The notes under the pieces are model-generated. The model did not search any database and was not told the origin of the DNA. It saw nothing but the letters and a program-made list of their open reading frames with translations. Below, piece after piece: positions 26,076-33,612 of a stretch of DNA of 48,521 nucleotides (its first letter is position 1; every line of letters begins with the position of its first letter). The position numbers were made by a program, and so were the translations under genes. This DNA comes from an uncultured Prevotellaceae bacterium (GTDB taxonomy: Bacteria > Bacteroidota > Bacteroidia > Bacteroidales > Bacteroidaceae). The stretch lies in assembly GCA_937915745.1 (NCBI GenBank), contig CALGGJ010000053.1, positions 1 through 48,521 on the forward strand, written 5' to 3'.

Positions 26076-26684
26076 CTACTTTTGCAACACCATTGCATAT
26101 CGGCTTATATACTTACCTATTATGTCGAATTCTATGTTCACTTTTGTGCCTGGGCAAATGGAATGGAAGTTGGTTACATCGTAGGTGAACGGTATAATGT
26201 TCACTTCGAAGGTGTCAAACGTGGGATTACATACGGTGAGGCTGACACCATTGACAGTGATTGAGCCCTTATCGACGGCAAAATATCCACGTCGCGCCAT
26301 CTCTGCATCGTATTTGTAGCGGAAAGTATAGGCTCTGCTGCCATACATATCCTTTACGTCGGTACACACAGCAGTCCCATCAACATGCCCCTGCACTATG
26401 TGTCCGTCCAAACGGCCGCCTAGCATCATACTGCGCTCCACGTTCACCTCGTCGCCTACACCGAGCTGGCCCAGGTTACTGCGGTCGAGGGTCTCCTTCA
26501 TTGCCGTGACTGTATAAGTCCCGTTTTCTATCTTCACCACGGTGAGGCATACACCGTTGTGACTCACACTCTGATCGATTTTGAGTTCATCAACAAACGA
26601 ACAACGCAGTGTGAGATGTACATTCTCCTGGTCTTTCTGAATTGCAACTACAGTTGCACACTCTTCTATTATTCCTGAAAACAT
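26076..26684 (-). CDS. ribE: riboflavin synthase, alpha subunit
   Basis: The enzyme dismutates two 6,7-dimethyl-8-ribityllumazine molecules to riboflavin. Two tandem lumazine-binding barrels are visible: the first begins MFSGIIEECATVVAI with NGVCLTVV, the second contains GGRLDGHIVQGHVDG and ITVNGVSLTV. Length 202 is normal. The gene stands alone, without ribD, ribBA or ribH. I see no FMN riboswitch in the short upstream region, which holds a standard -7 box at 26732-26739. Confidence 0.96.
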   Translation of the reverse strand: MFSGIIEECATVVAIQKDQENVHLTLRCSFVDELKIDQSVSHNGVCLTVVKIENGTYTVTAMKETLDRSNLGQLGVGDEVNVERSMMLGGRLDGHIVQGHVDGTAVCTDVKDMYGSRAYTFRYKYDAEMARRGYFAVDKGSITVNGVSLTVCNPTFDTFEVNIIPFTYDVTNFHSICPGTKVNIEFDIIGKYISRYAMVLQK

Positions 26685-26731
26685 AGTATCTTAAATAAAA
26701 TTAACTCTAAACTCTAAAACATATTCGCCTG

Positions 26732-26739
26732 CAAAGTTA
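26732..26739 (-). promoter_or_regulatory. -7 box for ribE
   Basis: The minus strand reads TAACTTTG (then GCAGG), 48 bases before the ribE ATG. No well-spaced TTG is seen. It lies back to back with the cyuA promoter. Confidence 0.6.
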
Positions 26740-26757
26740 CAAATAAATAGTGATTAG

Positions 26758-26789
26758 TTGTTCACAATTCATAATTGTTTTGTAAATTT
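26758..26789 (+). promoter_or_regulatory. promoter of cyuA
   Basis: TTG at 26758-26760, a 21-base spacer, and TAAATTTG at 26782-26789 match the Bacteroidetes consensus. The predicted leader is about 20 bases, which supports the ATG at 26814 over the in-frame ATG at 26775, as the latter lies upstream of the -7 box. Confidence 0.75.
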
Positions 26790-26813
26790 GCAGACAAATC
26801 AAATACAGACGTC

Positions 26814-28121
26814 ATGAGAAAAGACGAAAGGACACGTATTGTGGCACTGGTAAAGCGCGAAGTAGTTCCAGCCATTGGCTGTACCGAACCCATAGCCGTT
26901 GCACTGTGCGTGGCTCGTGCAACCGAGGCCTTGGGACAGATGCCACAAAAGATCGACGTAAGCCTCAGTGCCAATATACTAAAAAACGCCATGGGAGTTG
27001 GGATTCCTAACACCGGCAAGATAGGCTTGCCGATTGCCGTGGCCCTGGGAGCACTGTGCGGACGTTCGGTGTACGAACTGGAAGTACTGAAAGACGTGAC
27101 CCCTGCCGACGTGAAACGCGGACAGCATTATATAGACGAGGGACACATCAGTATAGGTCTGAAACGCGATTTATGCGAGAAACTATATATCGAGGTTGCC
27201 GTAAAGGCCGACAACCATTCGGCTCATGCCATCATCAGCGGCAGCCACACCAAGTTCGTAGAAGTGAGTAAAGATGGCTCACCCCTGCCACTTACTGTAG
27301 TATCGTCAATTGATGACGACGATTACGACCCCACGGACGATAGCTGGCTCTCGCTACATAAAGTATATGAGTTTGCCGCCACAGCACCAATAGACGAAAT
27401 AAGTTTCATAAACGAATCACGCACCCTTAACGAGGCAGCCGCCGAACAGTCATTACGCGGGAACTACGGCCACCGACTTGGCAAGGTGCTCACCCGCCCC
27501 CTTGGACGCGGCATCATGGGCAACAGCATATTCTCAAACATCATATCTGTCACGGCACTCGCATGTGACGCACGTATGGCCGGAGCTATGATACCAGTCA
27601 TGAGCAACTCGGGCAGCGGCAACCAAGGCATCTGTGCAACGCTGCCGGTAGTGAAATTTGCCGAAGAAAACCACAACACCGACGAAGAACTCACACGCGC
27701 ACTCATGCTCAGCCACCTCACGGCTATCTACATAAAACAAAGTCTCGGTCGCCTGTCGGCATTATGCGGATGTGTAGTGGCTTCAACCGGGAGCAGTGTC
27801 GGGATAACTTACCTTATGGGAGGCAGCTACCACCACATAGAAATGGCCGTGAAAAACATGATTGCCAACCTCACCGGCATGATATGCGACGGAGCAAAAC
27901 CAAGCTGTACACTCAAACTGGCAAGTGGAGTTTCAACTGCCGTGTTGTCGGCCATACTCGCAATGAGCGACGAATGTGTGACGAGTGCAGAAGGAATAAT
28001 CGACGACGATGTTGACCGAAGCATACACAACCTCACCAAAATAGGAAAAGACGCCATGTGTGAAACCGACGAATGTGTACTCAATATCATGACAAGCAAA
28101 ACCCTAAACTCTCAACCCTAA
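26814..28121 (+). CDS. cyuA: L-cysteine desulfidase-like protein (CyuA/YhaM, UPF0597)
   Basis: The 435-residue product matches the CyuA/UPF0597 family, related to the alpha chain of iron-sulfur L-serine dehydratase. E. coli CyuA breaks L-cysteine into pyruvate, ammonia and sulfide. Visible motifs are VPAIGCTEPIAVAL (Cys23), NAMGVGIPNTG, PVMSNSGSGNQGI and CDGAKPSCTLKLASG; the conserved cysteines are candidate ligands of a [4Fe-4S] cluster. The start at 26814 is set by the promoter just upstream. The last residues, TLNSQP, come from the same CCTAAACTCTCAAC block that ends trmD. No transporter or regulator gene accompanies it. In vivo substrate (cysteine or serine) is inferred from the family. 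Confidence 0.87.
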   Translation: MRKDERTRIVALVKREVVPAIGCTEPIAVALCVARATEALGQMPQKIDVSLSANILKNAMGVGIPNTGKIGLPIAVALGALCGRSVYELEVLKDVTPADVKRGQHYIDEGHISIGLKRDLCEKLYIEVAVKADNHSAHAIISGSHTKFVEVSKDGSPLPLTVVSSIDDDDYDPTDDSWLSLHKVYEFAATAPIDEISFINESRTLNEAAAEQSLRGNYGHRLGKVLTRPLGRGIMGNSIFSNIISVTALACDARMAGAMIPVMSNSGSGNQGICATLPVVKFAEENHNTDEELTRALMLSHLTAIYIKQSLGRLSALCGCVVASTGSSVGITYLMGGSYHHIEMAVKNMIANLTGMICDGAKPSCTLKLASGVSTAVLSAILAMSDECVTSAEGIIDDDVDRSIHNLTKIGKDAMCETDECVLNIMTSKTLNSQP

Positions 28122-28127
28122 ACAAAC

Positions 28128-28171
28128 GGAGAACCTCCCCTCTCTTGAAAGTGTAATGGGGGGATTCCCTG
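28128..28171. repeat. CCTCCCC/GGGGAGG extragenic element, copy C
   Basis: AACCTCCCC and GGGGGGATT flank a short AT-rich loop, giving an imperfect hairpin between cyuA and the glycosyltransferase gene. The minus strand (CCATTAC..AGAGGGGAGG) resembles copy B (CCCTTACTCC..AGAAGGGGAGG). Confidence 0.6.
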
Positions 28172-28186
28172 AAATTTCAAATCTCA

Positions 28187-29323
28187 ATGAACATCCTGCT
28201 CCTGGGCGAATACAGCAACGTACACTCAACACTGGCCCGAGGCCTTCGGGACCTCGGCCACAAAGTGACAGTGATAAGCGATGGCGACGGATGGAAAAAC
28301 TATCCGCGCGATATCAATCTGCAACGTCACTCACTATCCAAGTCCGACACATTGGCATACTACGCAAGTGCTTGGAAAACCATACTCACGTGCAAGGGAT
28401 ATGATGTAGTACAAATCATCAACCCCATGTTCCTCGAACTGCGGGCCCATAACATACAGCCATTCTATAAATACCTGCGCAGACACAACCGCCTCATGAT
28501 GATGTGCGCCTTCGGCATGGACCACTACTGGGTGAAGACATGCCTCGATTGCACCACGTTCAGATACTCCGACTTCAACATCGGCCCGCACCAACGCACC
28601 GACGAACCATTCAACCAAGAATATATCAACGACTGGCTTCAAGGCGAGAAACAACAACTCAACACCTACATAGCCCACGACTGCGACCACATCATAACAG
28701 GTCTGTACGAATACGACGCATGTTACCGGCCACTCTTCCCCGCCAAGACTACATTCATACCATTCCCCATCGTACCTACAGCAACAACCGACAGCGCGCC
28801 TGCCCCGACCACATCAACAATCCCCATACGTTTCTTCATAGGCATACAGACTACACGCTCAGCCTATAAAGGCACAGACATAATGTTGAGGGCGTTGCAA
28901 CGAGTGAAAGCCCGCTATCCCGACAAGATGGAAATCGTGAAGGTAGAGTCCGTACCGTTTGACGAATACCAACGGTTGATGCACACGAGCCATGTCATCA
29001 TCGACCAACTCTACAGCTACACCCCCGCAATGAACGCACTGCAAGCCATGTCTCAGGGACTTGTGGTGGTCGGTGGCGGTGAACCCGAGAACTACGACAT
29101 CTTGGGAGAAACAGAGCTGCGCCCCATCGTCAACGTACTTCCCGACGAGGACGACTGCTATCGGAAAATCGAAGACCTTGTGTTGCATCCCCAACAACTA
29201 CCTCGACTGAGACACGACAGCATACAGTACATACACCGTCATCACGACTACATAAAAGTTGCAAGACGGTATGAGGAAACCTATCTTTCGACACTCAATT
29301 CATTAACCCAAATTGGTCATTAG
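28187..29323 (+). CDS. GT-B glycosyltransferase (family 4-like)
   Basis: The 378-residue cytoplasmic protein begins MNILLLGEYSNVHSTLARGLRDLGHKVTVIS, a typical N-terminal Rossmann start of a GT-B enzyme. Its C-terminal half contains RFFIGIQTTRSAYKGTDIMLRAL and ALQAMSQGLVVVGGGEPENYDIL, the nucleotide-sugar-binding region of GT4-like enzymes, though the usual E-x7-E motif is only partly kept. It probably builds a surface glycan, but neither donor nor acceptor can be read. An internal CLDC pair (near 118-121) is unusual. The final residues TQIGH are encoded by the dispersed AACCCAAATTGG motif. It converges on a sugar aminotransferase gene, a plausible partner in glycan synthesis. Confidence 0.78.
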   Translation: MNILLLGEYSNVHSTLARGLRDLGHKVTVISDGDGWKNYPRDINLQRHSLSKSDTLAYYASAWKTILTCKGYDVVQIINPMFLELRAHNIQPFYKYLRRHNRLMMMCAFGMDHYWVKTCLDCTTFRYSDFNIGPHQRTDEPFNQEYINDWLQGEKQQLNTYIAHDCDHIITGLYEYDACYRPLFPAKTTFIPFPIVPTATTDSAPAPTTSTIPIRFFIGIQTTRSAYKGTDIMLRALQRVKARYPDKMEIVKVESVPFDEYQRLMHTSHVIIDQLYSYTPAMNALQAMSQGLVVVGGGEPENYDILGETELRPIVNVLPDEDDCYRKIEDLVLHPQQLPRLRHDSIQYIHRHHDYIKVARRYEETYLSTLNSLTQIGH

Positions 29324-29371
29324 ACTGTATATCGCATGAAATCATAAAATTGCCAATGACCGATTAGGGTT
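29305..29371. repeat. inverted pair of the AACCCAA..TTAG motif
   Basis: AACCCAAATTGGTCATTAG at 29305-29323 and its reverse-complement relative (minus AACCCTAATCGGTCATTGG, 29371-29353) face each other. They form an imperfect stem of about 19 bases with a 29-base loop. This lies in the 72-base gap between two convergent genes and overlaps the glycosyltransferase stop codon. It may act as a bidirectional terminator, although there is no clear T-run. Confidence 0.6.
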
Positions 29372-29395
29372 AAAGTTTAGAGTAATGTCTCTGAC

Positions 29396-30532
29396 CTAAT
29401 AGATATTCTGATTTATGGCATCCACCACCTGCATGACTTCCTCGTCGGTGGTTGCAGGGCTGATTGGCAGGCTTAATTCCTCGTCGGCCCATGCTTCGCT
29501 CACAGGCATCTGCAACGTAGCGAACTGCCTGTATGCGTTCTGGCGATGTATGGGTACGGGATAGTGTATCATCGTCTGTATTCCCTGCCGTGCAAGTATG
29601 GCTTGCAGTCGTGTGCGGTTCTTGCAGCGGATGGCAAACACGTGATAGACATGACTCATGTCATCGACCAGGGGCAGCAGTTCAACTGCGGGATGGCATA
29701 TATGGGTGGAATAATATCTTGCTATTTCCACTCTTCGTGCATTATCGCGGTCAAGCCGTGGCAGTTTCACTCTCAGCATGGCAGCCTGCAGTTCGTCGAG
29801 GCGGCTGTTGAATCCTTCGCAGTCGTGTATATATTTCGTTGTCTGTCCGTAGTTAGTGATGGCTCTCACTCGCTCTGCCAGTTCGCGGTCGTCGGTCGTA
29901 ATGGCACCTCCGTCGCCCATGCATCCCAGGTTTTTGATGGGATAGAAACTGAAGGCGGCTGCATCGGAGTTGTTTCCGGCCCGGCGTCCGAAGAGGGAGG
30001 CAAGTTGCAGTCCGATGCTGCTGTTGTAGATGGCTCCGTGTGCCTGACAGGCGTCTTCGAGTACCAGCAGGTGGTTGTGTCGTGCTATGCGGTTGATGGC
30101 ATCCATGTTTGCCATCTGTCCGTAGAGGTGTACGGGAATGATGGCTCGTGTACGCGGTGTTATGAGTTGCTGTATGCAGTTTTCGTCTATGGTTGGCTGG
30201 CTGATGTGCGGTTCACAAAGTACGGGAGTGAGCGCTGCACGTGTCACTGCCAGTGCGGTGGCAATGAATGTGTTGGCTGGCAGTATCACTTCGTCGCCAT
30301 CGGCCCAGCCGTGCATTTGCTTCCATGCTGACAGTACTGCGGTGAGTGCATCGAGTCCGTTGCCGGTTGTGATGCAGTACCGGGTTCCTATGTATTCGGC
30401 ATATTCATGTTCGAAGCACTCCACTTCATGTCCCTTTATGTACCATCCCGAGCGCATCACCTGCCTGGCGGCCTTATATAGGTCGTCGCCGAAGGAGTCG
30501 TTATAACGTTGCAGGTCAAAGTACTGTATCAT
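29396..30532 (-). CDS. DegT/DnrJ/EryC1-type sugar aminotransferase
   Basis: The 378-residue PLP enzyme transfers an amino group to a nucleotide-linked keto-sugar to make an amino-deoxy sugar for surface glycans. The start IQYFDLQRYN, GHEVECFEHEYAEYIG, PVHLYGQM, Asp160 of VLEDACQAHGA, and the PLP lysine Lys200 in FSFYPIKNLGCMGDGG are all family signatures. Sequence style is like QdtB/FdtB-type dTDP-3-keto-6-deoxyhexose transaminases, but the exact sugar cannot be told. The start lies 5 bases after the stop of the large MG2-like gene, so the two are co-transcribed. No other dTDP-sugar genes are in the window. Confidence 0.88.
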   Translation of the reverse strand: MIQYFDLQRYNDSFGDDLYKAARQVMRSGWYIKGHEVECFEHEYAEYIGTRYCITTGNGLDALTAVLSAWKQMHGWADGDEVILPANTFIATALAVTRAALTPVLCEPHISQPTIDENCIQQLITPRTRAIIPVHLYGQMANMDAINRIARHNHLLVLEDACQAHGAIYNSSIGLQLASLFGRRAGNNSDAAAFSFYPIKNLGCMGDGGAITTDDRELAERVRAITNYGQTTKYIHDCEGFNSRLDELQAAMLRVKLPRLDRDNARRVEIARYYSTHICHPAVELLPLVDDMSHVYHVFAIRCKNRTRLQAILARQGIQTMIHYPVPIHRQNAYRQFATLQMPVSEAWADEELSLPISPATTDEEVMQVVDAINQNIY

Positions 30533-30537
30533 ATATA

Positions 30538-33243
30538 CTACTCGTTTATGAGGTATTTGCCCTCGGCTGTCATGCCTTCGGCCGAAATGAAGAGCTGTCG
30601 TGCCGACGAGTTGTTGAAGAACGTGACTGTTGCTTTGCCTTTTGTGTCGGTCTTGATGTTGGCGTCCCAGTAGATGGTGCGTCTGAAGTCTTCGGTCGGT
30701 GGCAGTATGGTGTAGTCTTCCATCTCAAACTTCGTAGGGCGGTTGTATCCGTAATAGTGTGATTTTCTGAGTCCTTTTTCTTTGAAGTAGAATAGTGGAT
30801 GTGTATAGACGTATGCCACAATGGGGTTGATTGATGGCAGCGATGCCGACACGATGTATTGGTCTATTCCATAGAGGTCGTCGGTGAAATAAACGGACTT
30901 TGCTTCGTTGAGGAAGTCGGGACGTTGCATCACACCAGTGTGGTTGTTGGTGTTCAAAAACTGGAATCGTGAGGGTTTGAAGTGTGTGATGGTGCAGAAT
31001 GTGTTGTTCACAATCCATACTATCGGTCTGTTGTCGTAGGTGAGTCCGTTGCGATAGGCTATCACAGGTTTCTCTCCCGAGGTCATATAGAGTTCTTCGA
31101 TGTCGCTTTCGTTCATGTTTTGGGCGGCACATTCGATTACCTTGTCGTCATCTACTTTTCCGGTCCATGCGTTCACGTATGCTGCATCGATGGCTTTCGG
31201 ATGGCTTTCGCCGTCGATAAGCGAGTTTACCGACTTGAGCCAGTCGTCGAATGTAGGCATGTCTTCGCCTAAATCGCCGAGTTGGTCGGCATAGGTGTCG
31301 CAGTCGTAGTATATCATGGCATTGCGTTGTGCTACGTCTTCGTCAAACCATGTGCTGCGCAGTTCGCCCAGGATGCGTCGTGTGCGTACCTTTACTGTAG
31401 GCAGCACGTGTGTCTTCTTTGTTATCGAGTGCCACTCTTCTTCATCGGCCTCTGCCTCGTCGGGTGTCTCTTTGAAGAAGTGGGCTTCGCCTACAGGCAG
31501 GGTGGATGTCTCATAGGGTGAGAGCATACGCATGGGTGGCGAGAAATGTCGGTCGATACCGATTGTGTAGTTTTCTGCTTCGCCTTCCTTCTTCGACTTG
31601 ATTTGCAGCACCCAGTCGTCGTAAATCTCTGGCAGTTGGAACGAATATCGTCCCAGGCTGTCGGTCACTGCTTTGCCCGACATGCTTTGTCCGCTTTGGT
31701 TGTAGAGGTATGCCGACAGCTCTACGTTAGCCACATCGTTGTCTTTGCTTTTCTGTCCCAGTCGGCCGAATATGTATAGCCCATCTTCTATCGGTTCGAT
31801 TTTGTCGAGTTTTTTTTCGCCTGCCATCATCATCCAGTCGTATCGGCGCCATCCTTGCACCATCATGAGCATGTCGGCTTGGCGTCGGTGTTCCTCGTCG
31901 TCGGCTTCGAAATAGTAGTCGGGGTTGTCTATGTATCCCGACACATCGCTCGCAAGCAGGAGCCATGTTTTCATGTTGCCCTCCTTGCCTCCGGTCATGG
32001 TTGCAGCGTCCATTGCCGAGAATGATATTGATGCGCCGGGTTGTGCCGTGAGTTGTATGCTTACGGGTCCGCATGGTGCAAGATATCTGGTTTCGGTTGT
32101 AACGGCTATGCTGTCAGCCTCGTCGGGGTAAGGATAGATGAAGAAGAGGCGTTCGGCCATTATCTGTCCGTTATGGTTGAACACGGTAAATTGGTTTACA
32201 CCTTCTTTCAAGGAGTATTTGCTTATACGCTTGGTGTATGTGCCGCTGGCCCGCATGGTGTCACACATCAGCACGTTGCCTCCGTTCATTATCGTGTAAC
32301 CGAGTATTTGTCCGTTGATGCCCGGGGTGTTGTGCAGTGTTGCTGTAAGGATGTCGTCGTCCATGAGGTCGAGCGTCAGCACACATCCCTCGCTTTTGGC
32401 TTCGGGCAGTTTGTATTCGTGGCTGCGACCGTTTTCATCGGCCAGCGTCACATAGATGTCACCTCCGTCGGCGGTTGGTTTCACCTCGAAAATGCCTCGT
32501 CCGCTCTCGTCGGTTTCCACGGCACCGATTTTCTGTCGGTCGGCACCACGCAGCAGACTTCCTGTGGTCTTCAGGTGCTGACCGTCTTCGCTCGTCACGT
32601 TCAGTGCCACACGGCTGGTCAGTCCGTTCACCAGGTCACCCCCCTCGGGATAGAATTTCACGCTCGACATTGATATTCCTCCACTCGTCGATTTGACCAC
32701 GTTTCCATCGTCATCCACACGAGTGTTGGGTAGTCGCTTGCGCGAACCGATTCGGTCGAGCACCATGTGGCTGTAGTCGCCCTCTTGTTGTGGTTTGTTG
32801 AATATAGGGAATACGCGCGAGAACACAGCGGCCGTACCCCAGTTGGTCATATACCGGGTGTAGGCTCTCACTTCGTAGAAGCCCGACGCACCAAGTATGC
32901 TGTCAAGTTTTATGTCGCCGTCAGCCTGTCCGTCTTCAATCTTCAGAGTACGGCGTTCACACACATCGCCCGACGGATTTACCAGTTCTACATACAGCAC
33001 ACGGCTGATATTCGACGGCTGTCCCGTGTCGGTACGGGTGAGGTATGCCTTAAACCTGATGGTCTCACCCTTGAAATAGCCGGTATTGTCGAAATGAAGA
33101 TACACTTTTTCCTGCGGAGCGTATTTGTTAAACTGCATGACCGACCGTATATAATTCATAATGTCGGTCGCGTCAGCCGGAGTCTGGGCACAGAGTGTCA
33201 GGCCTGAACAAATTGTAAGCAATGTGATTATTGAGCGTTTCAT
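30538..33243 (-). CDS. large secreted MG2/macroglobulin-like protein
   Basis: This 901-residue exported protein (signal peptide about 1-19, ending LTLCAQ) has an N-terminal macroglobulin-type (MG2-like) domain. Its signature is QEKVYLHFDNTGYFKGETIRFKAYL (about 44-68), followed by GFYEVRAYTRYMTNWG. Further beta domains follow, including a carboxypeptidase-regulatory-like segment (DSLGRYSFQLPEIYDDW). The C-terminus YWDANIKTDTKGKATVTFFN resembles the corresponding part of alpha-2-macroglobulins. No thioester motif is seen. Similar proteins are widespread and uncharacterised in Bacteroidetes; a cell-envelope structural or binding role is likely. A -7 box ends only four bases before the ATG, hinting at a leaderless message. 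It is followed by the DegT gene in the same operon. Confidence 0.72.
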   Translation of the reverse strand: MKRSIITLLTICSGLTLCAQTPADATDIMNYIRSVMQFNKYAPQEKVYLHFDNTGYFKGETIRFKAYLTRTDTGQPSNISRVLYVELVNPSGDVCERRTLKIEDGQADGDIKLDSILGASGFYEVRAYTRYMTNWGTAAVFSRVFPIFNKPQQEGDYSHMVLDRIGSRKRLPNTRVDDDGNVVKSTSGGISMSSVKFYPEGGDLVNGLTSRVALNVTSEDGQHLKTTGSLLRGADRQKIGAVETDESGRGIFEVKPTADGGDIYVTLADENGRSHEYKLPEAKSEGCVLTLDLMDDDILTATLHNTPGINGQILGYTIMNGGNVLMCDTMRASGTYTKRISKYSLKEGVNQFTVFNHNGQIMAERLFFIYPYPDEADSIAVTTETRYLAPCGPVSIQLTAQPGASISFSAMDAATMTGGKEGNMKTWLLLASDVSGYIDNPDYYFEADDEEHRRQADMLMMVQGWRRYDWMMMAGEKKLDKIEPIEDGLYIFGRLGQKSKDNDVANVELSAYLYNQSGQSMSGKAVTDSLGRYSFQLPEIYDDWVLQIKSKKEGEAENYTIGIDRHFSPPMRMLSPYETSTLPVGEAHFFKETPDEAEADEEEWHSITKKTHVLPTVKVRTRRILGELRSTWFDEDVAQRNAMIYYDCDTYADQLGDLGEDMPTFDDWLKSVNSLIDGESHPKAIDAAYVNAWTGKVDDDKVIECAAQNMNESDIEELYMTSGEKPVIAYRNGLTYDNRPIVWIVNNTFCTITHFKPSRFQFLNTNNHTGVMQRPDFLNEAKSVYFTDDLYGIDQYIVSASLPSINPIVAYVYTHPLFYFKEKGLRKSHYYGYNRPTKFEMEDYTILPPTEDFRRTIYWDANIKTDTKGKATVTFFNNSSARQLFISAEGMTAEGKYLINE

Positions 33244-33247
33244 GCTG

Positions 33248-33255
33248 CAAAGATA
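33248..33255 (-). promoter_or_regulatory. -7 box abutting the MG2-like gene start
   Basis: The minus strand reads TATCTTTG then GCAGC and ATG, so the box ends four bases before the start codon. A usual transcription start would fall at or within the codon. Either the mRNA is leaderless or this box is not used. No -33 TTG at the right spacing. Confidence 0.45.
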
Positions 33256-33327
33256 AACATTTTTGTTGGATTACACACCTTTTTTTATTTTTACAATTAC
33301 ATAGACGCCCTAAAGTACGAAAAGTTT

Positions 33328-33349
33328 AACCCAAATCGCCTATTAGGCG
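33328..33349 (+). repeat. dispersed AACCCAA..TTAG motif, copy 4
   Basis: AACCCAAATCGCCTATTAGG, followed by CG, matches the dispersed motif. Here it also contains its own small hairpin, CGCCTATTAGGCG. It lies in the 369-base divergent region between the MG2-like gene and uxaC, upstream of the 22-bp array. Confidence 0.6.
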
Positions 33350-33380
33350 ACAAAGCTATCTGCCTCGCTGCAGTTCCGAC

Positions 33381-33467
33381 GAGTGCGCGGTCGAAGGCCC
33401 GAGAGTGCGCGGCCGAAGGCCCGAGAGTGCGTGGTCGAAGGCCCGAGAGTGCGCAGTCGCAAGAGTA
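33381..33467. repeat. 22-bp tandem repeat, 4 units, locus 2
   Basis: Units start at 33381, 33403, 33425 and 33447 with an exact 22-base period; core GAGTGCGCGGTCGAAGGCC and variants. The last unit, GAGTGCGCAGTCGCAAGA, is identical over 18 bases to a unit at locus 1 (18303-18320). The array lies between two divergent genes. The 100 bases after it are AT-rich and hold the uxaC -7 box. Confidence 0.92.
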
Positions 33468-33575
33468 CATTTGCAGTCTTTGTCACAGAGTAAAAACCTC
33501 AGGAGAGCAAGTTTTCGCAATCATATTTTTCACACTTTTTGCACTCATACCTATGGCTATATAAAAAAGTTGTAT

Positions 33576-33583
33576 TATCTTTG
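33576..33583 (+). promoter_or_regulatory. -7 box for uxaC
   Basis: TATCTTTG, about 30 bases before the uxaC ATG, matches TAnnTTTG. I see no correctly spaced TTG upstream. Confidence 0.6.
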
Positions 33584-33612
33584 TGGCAAAATTAACCTAA
33601 CAAGACGAATCT

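Noticed and set aside
29546..30331. 261-residue plus-strand frame opposite the DegT gene
   Set aside because: The aminotransferase frame carries all catalytic residues; the opposite frame is a by-product of codon bias.
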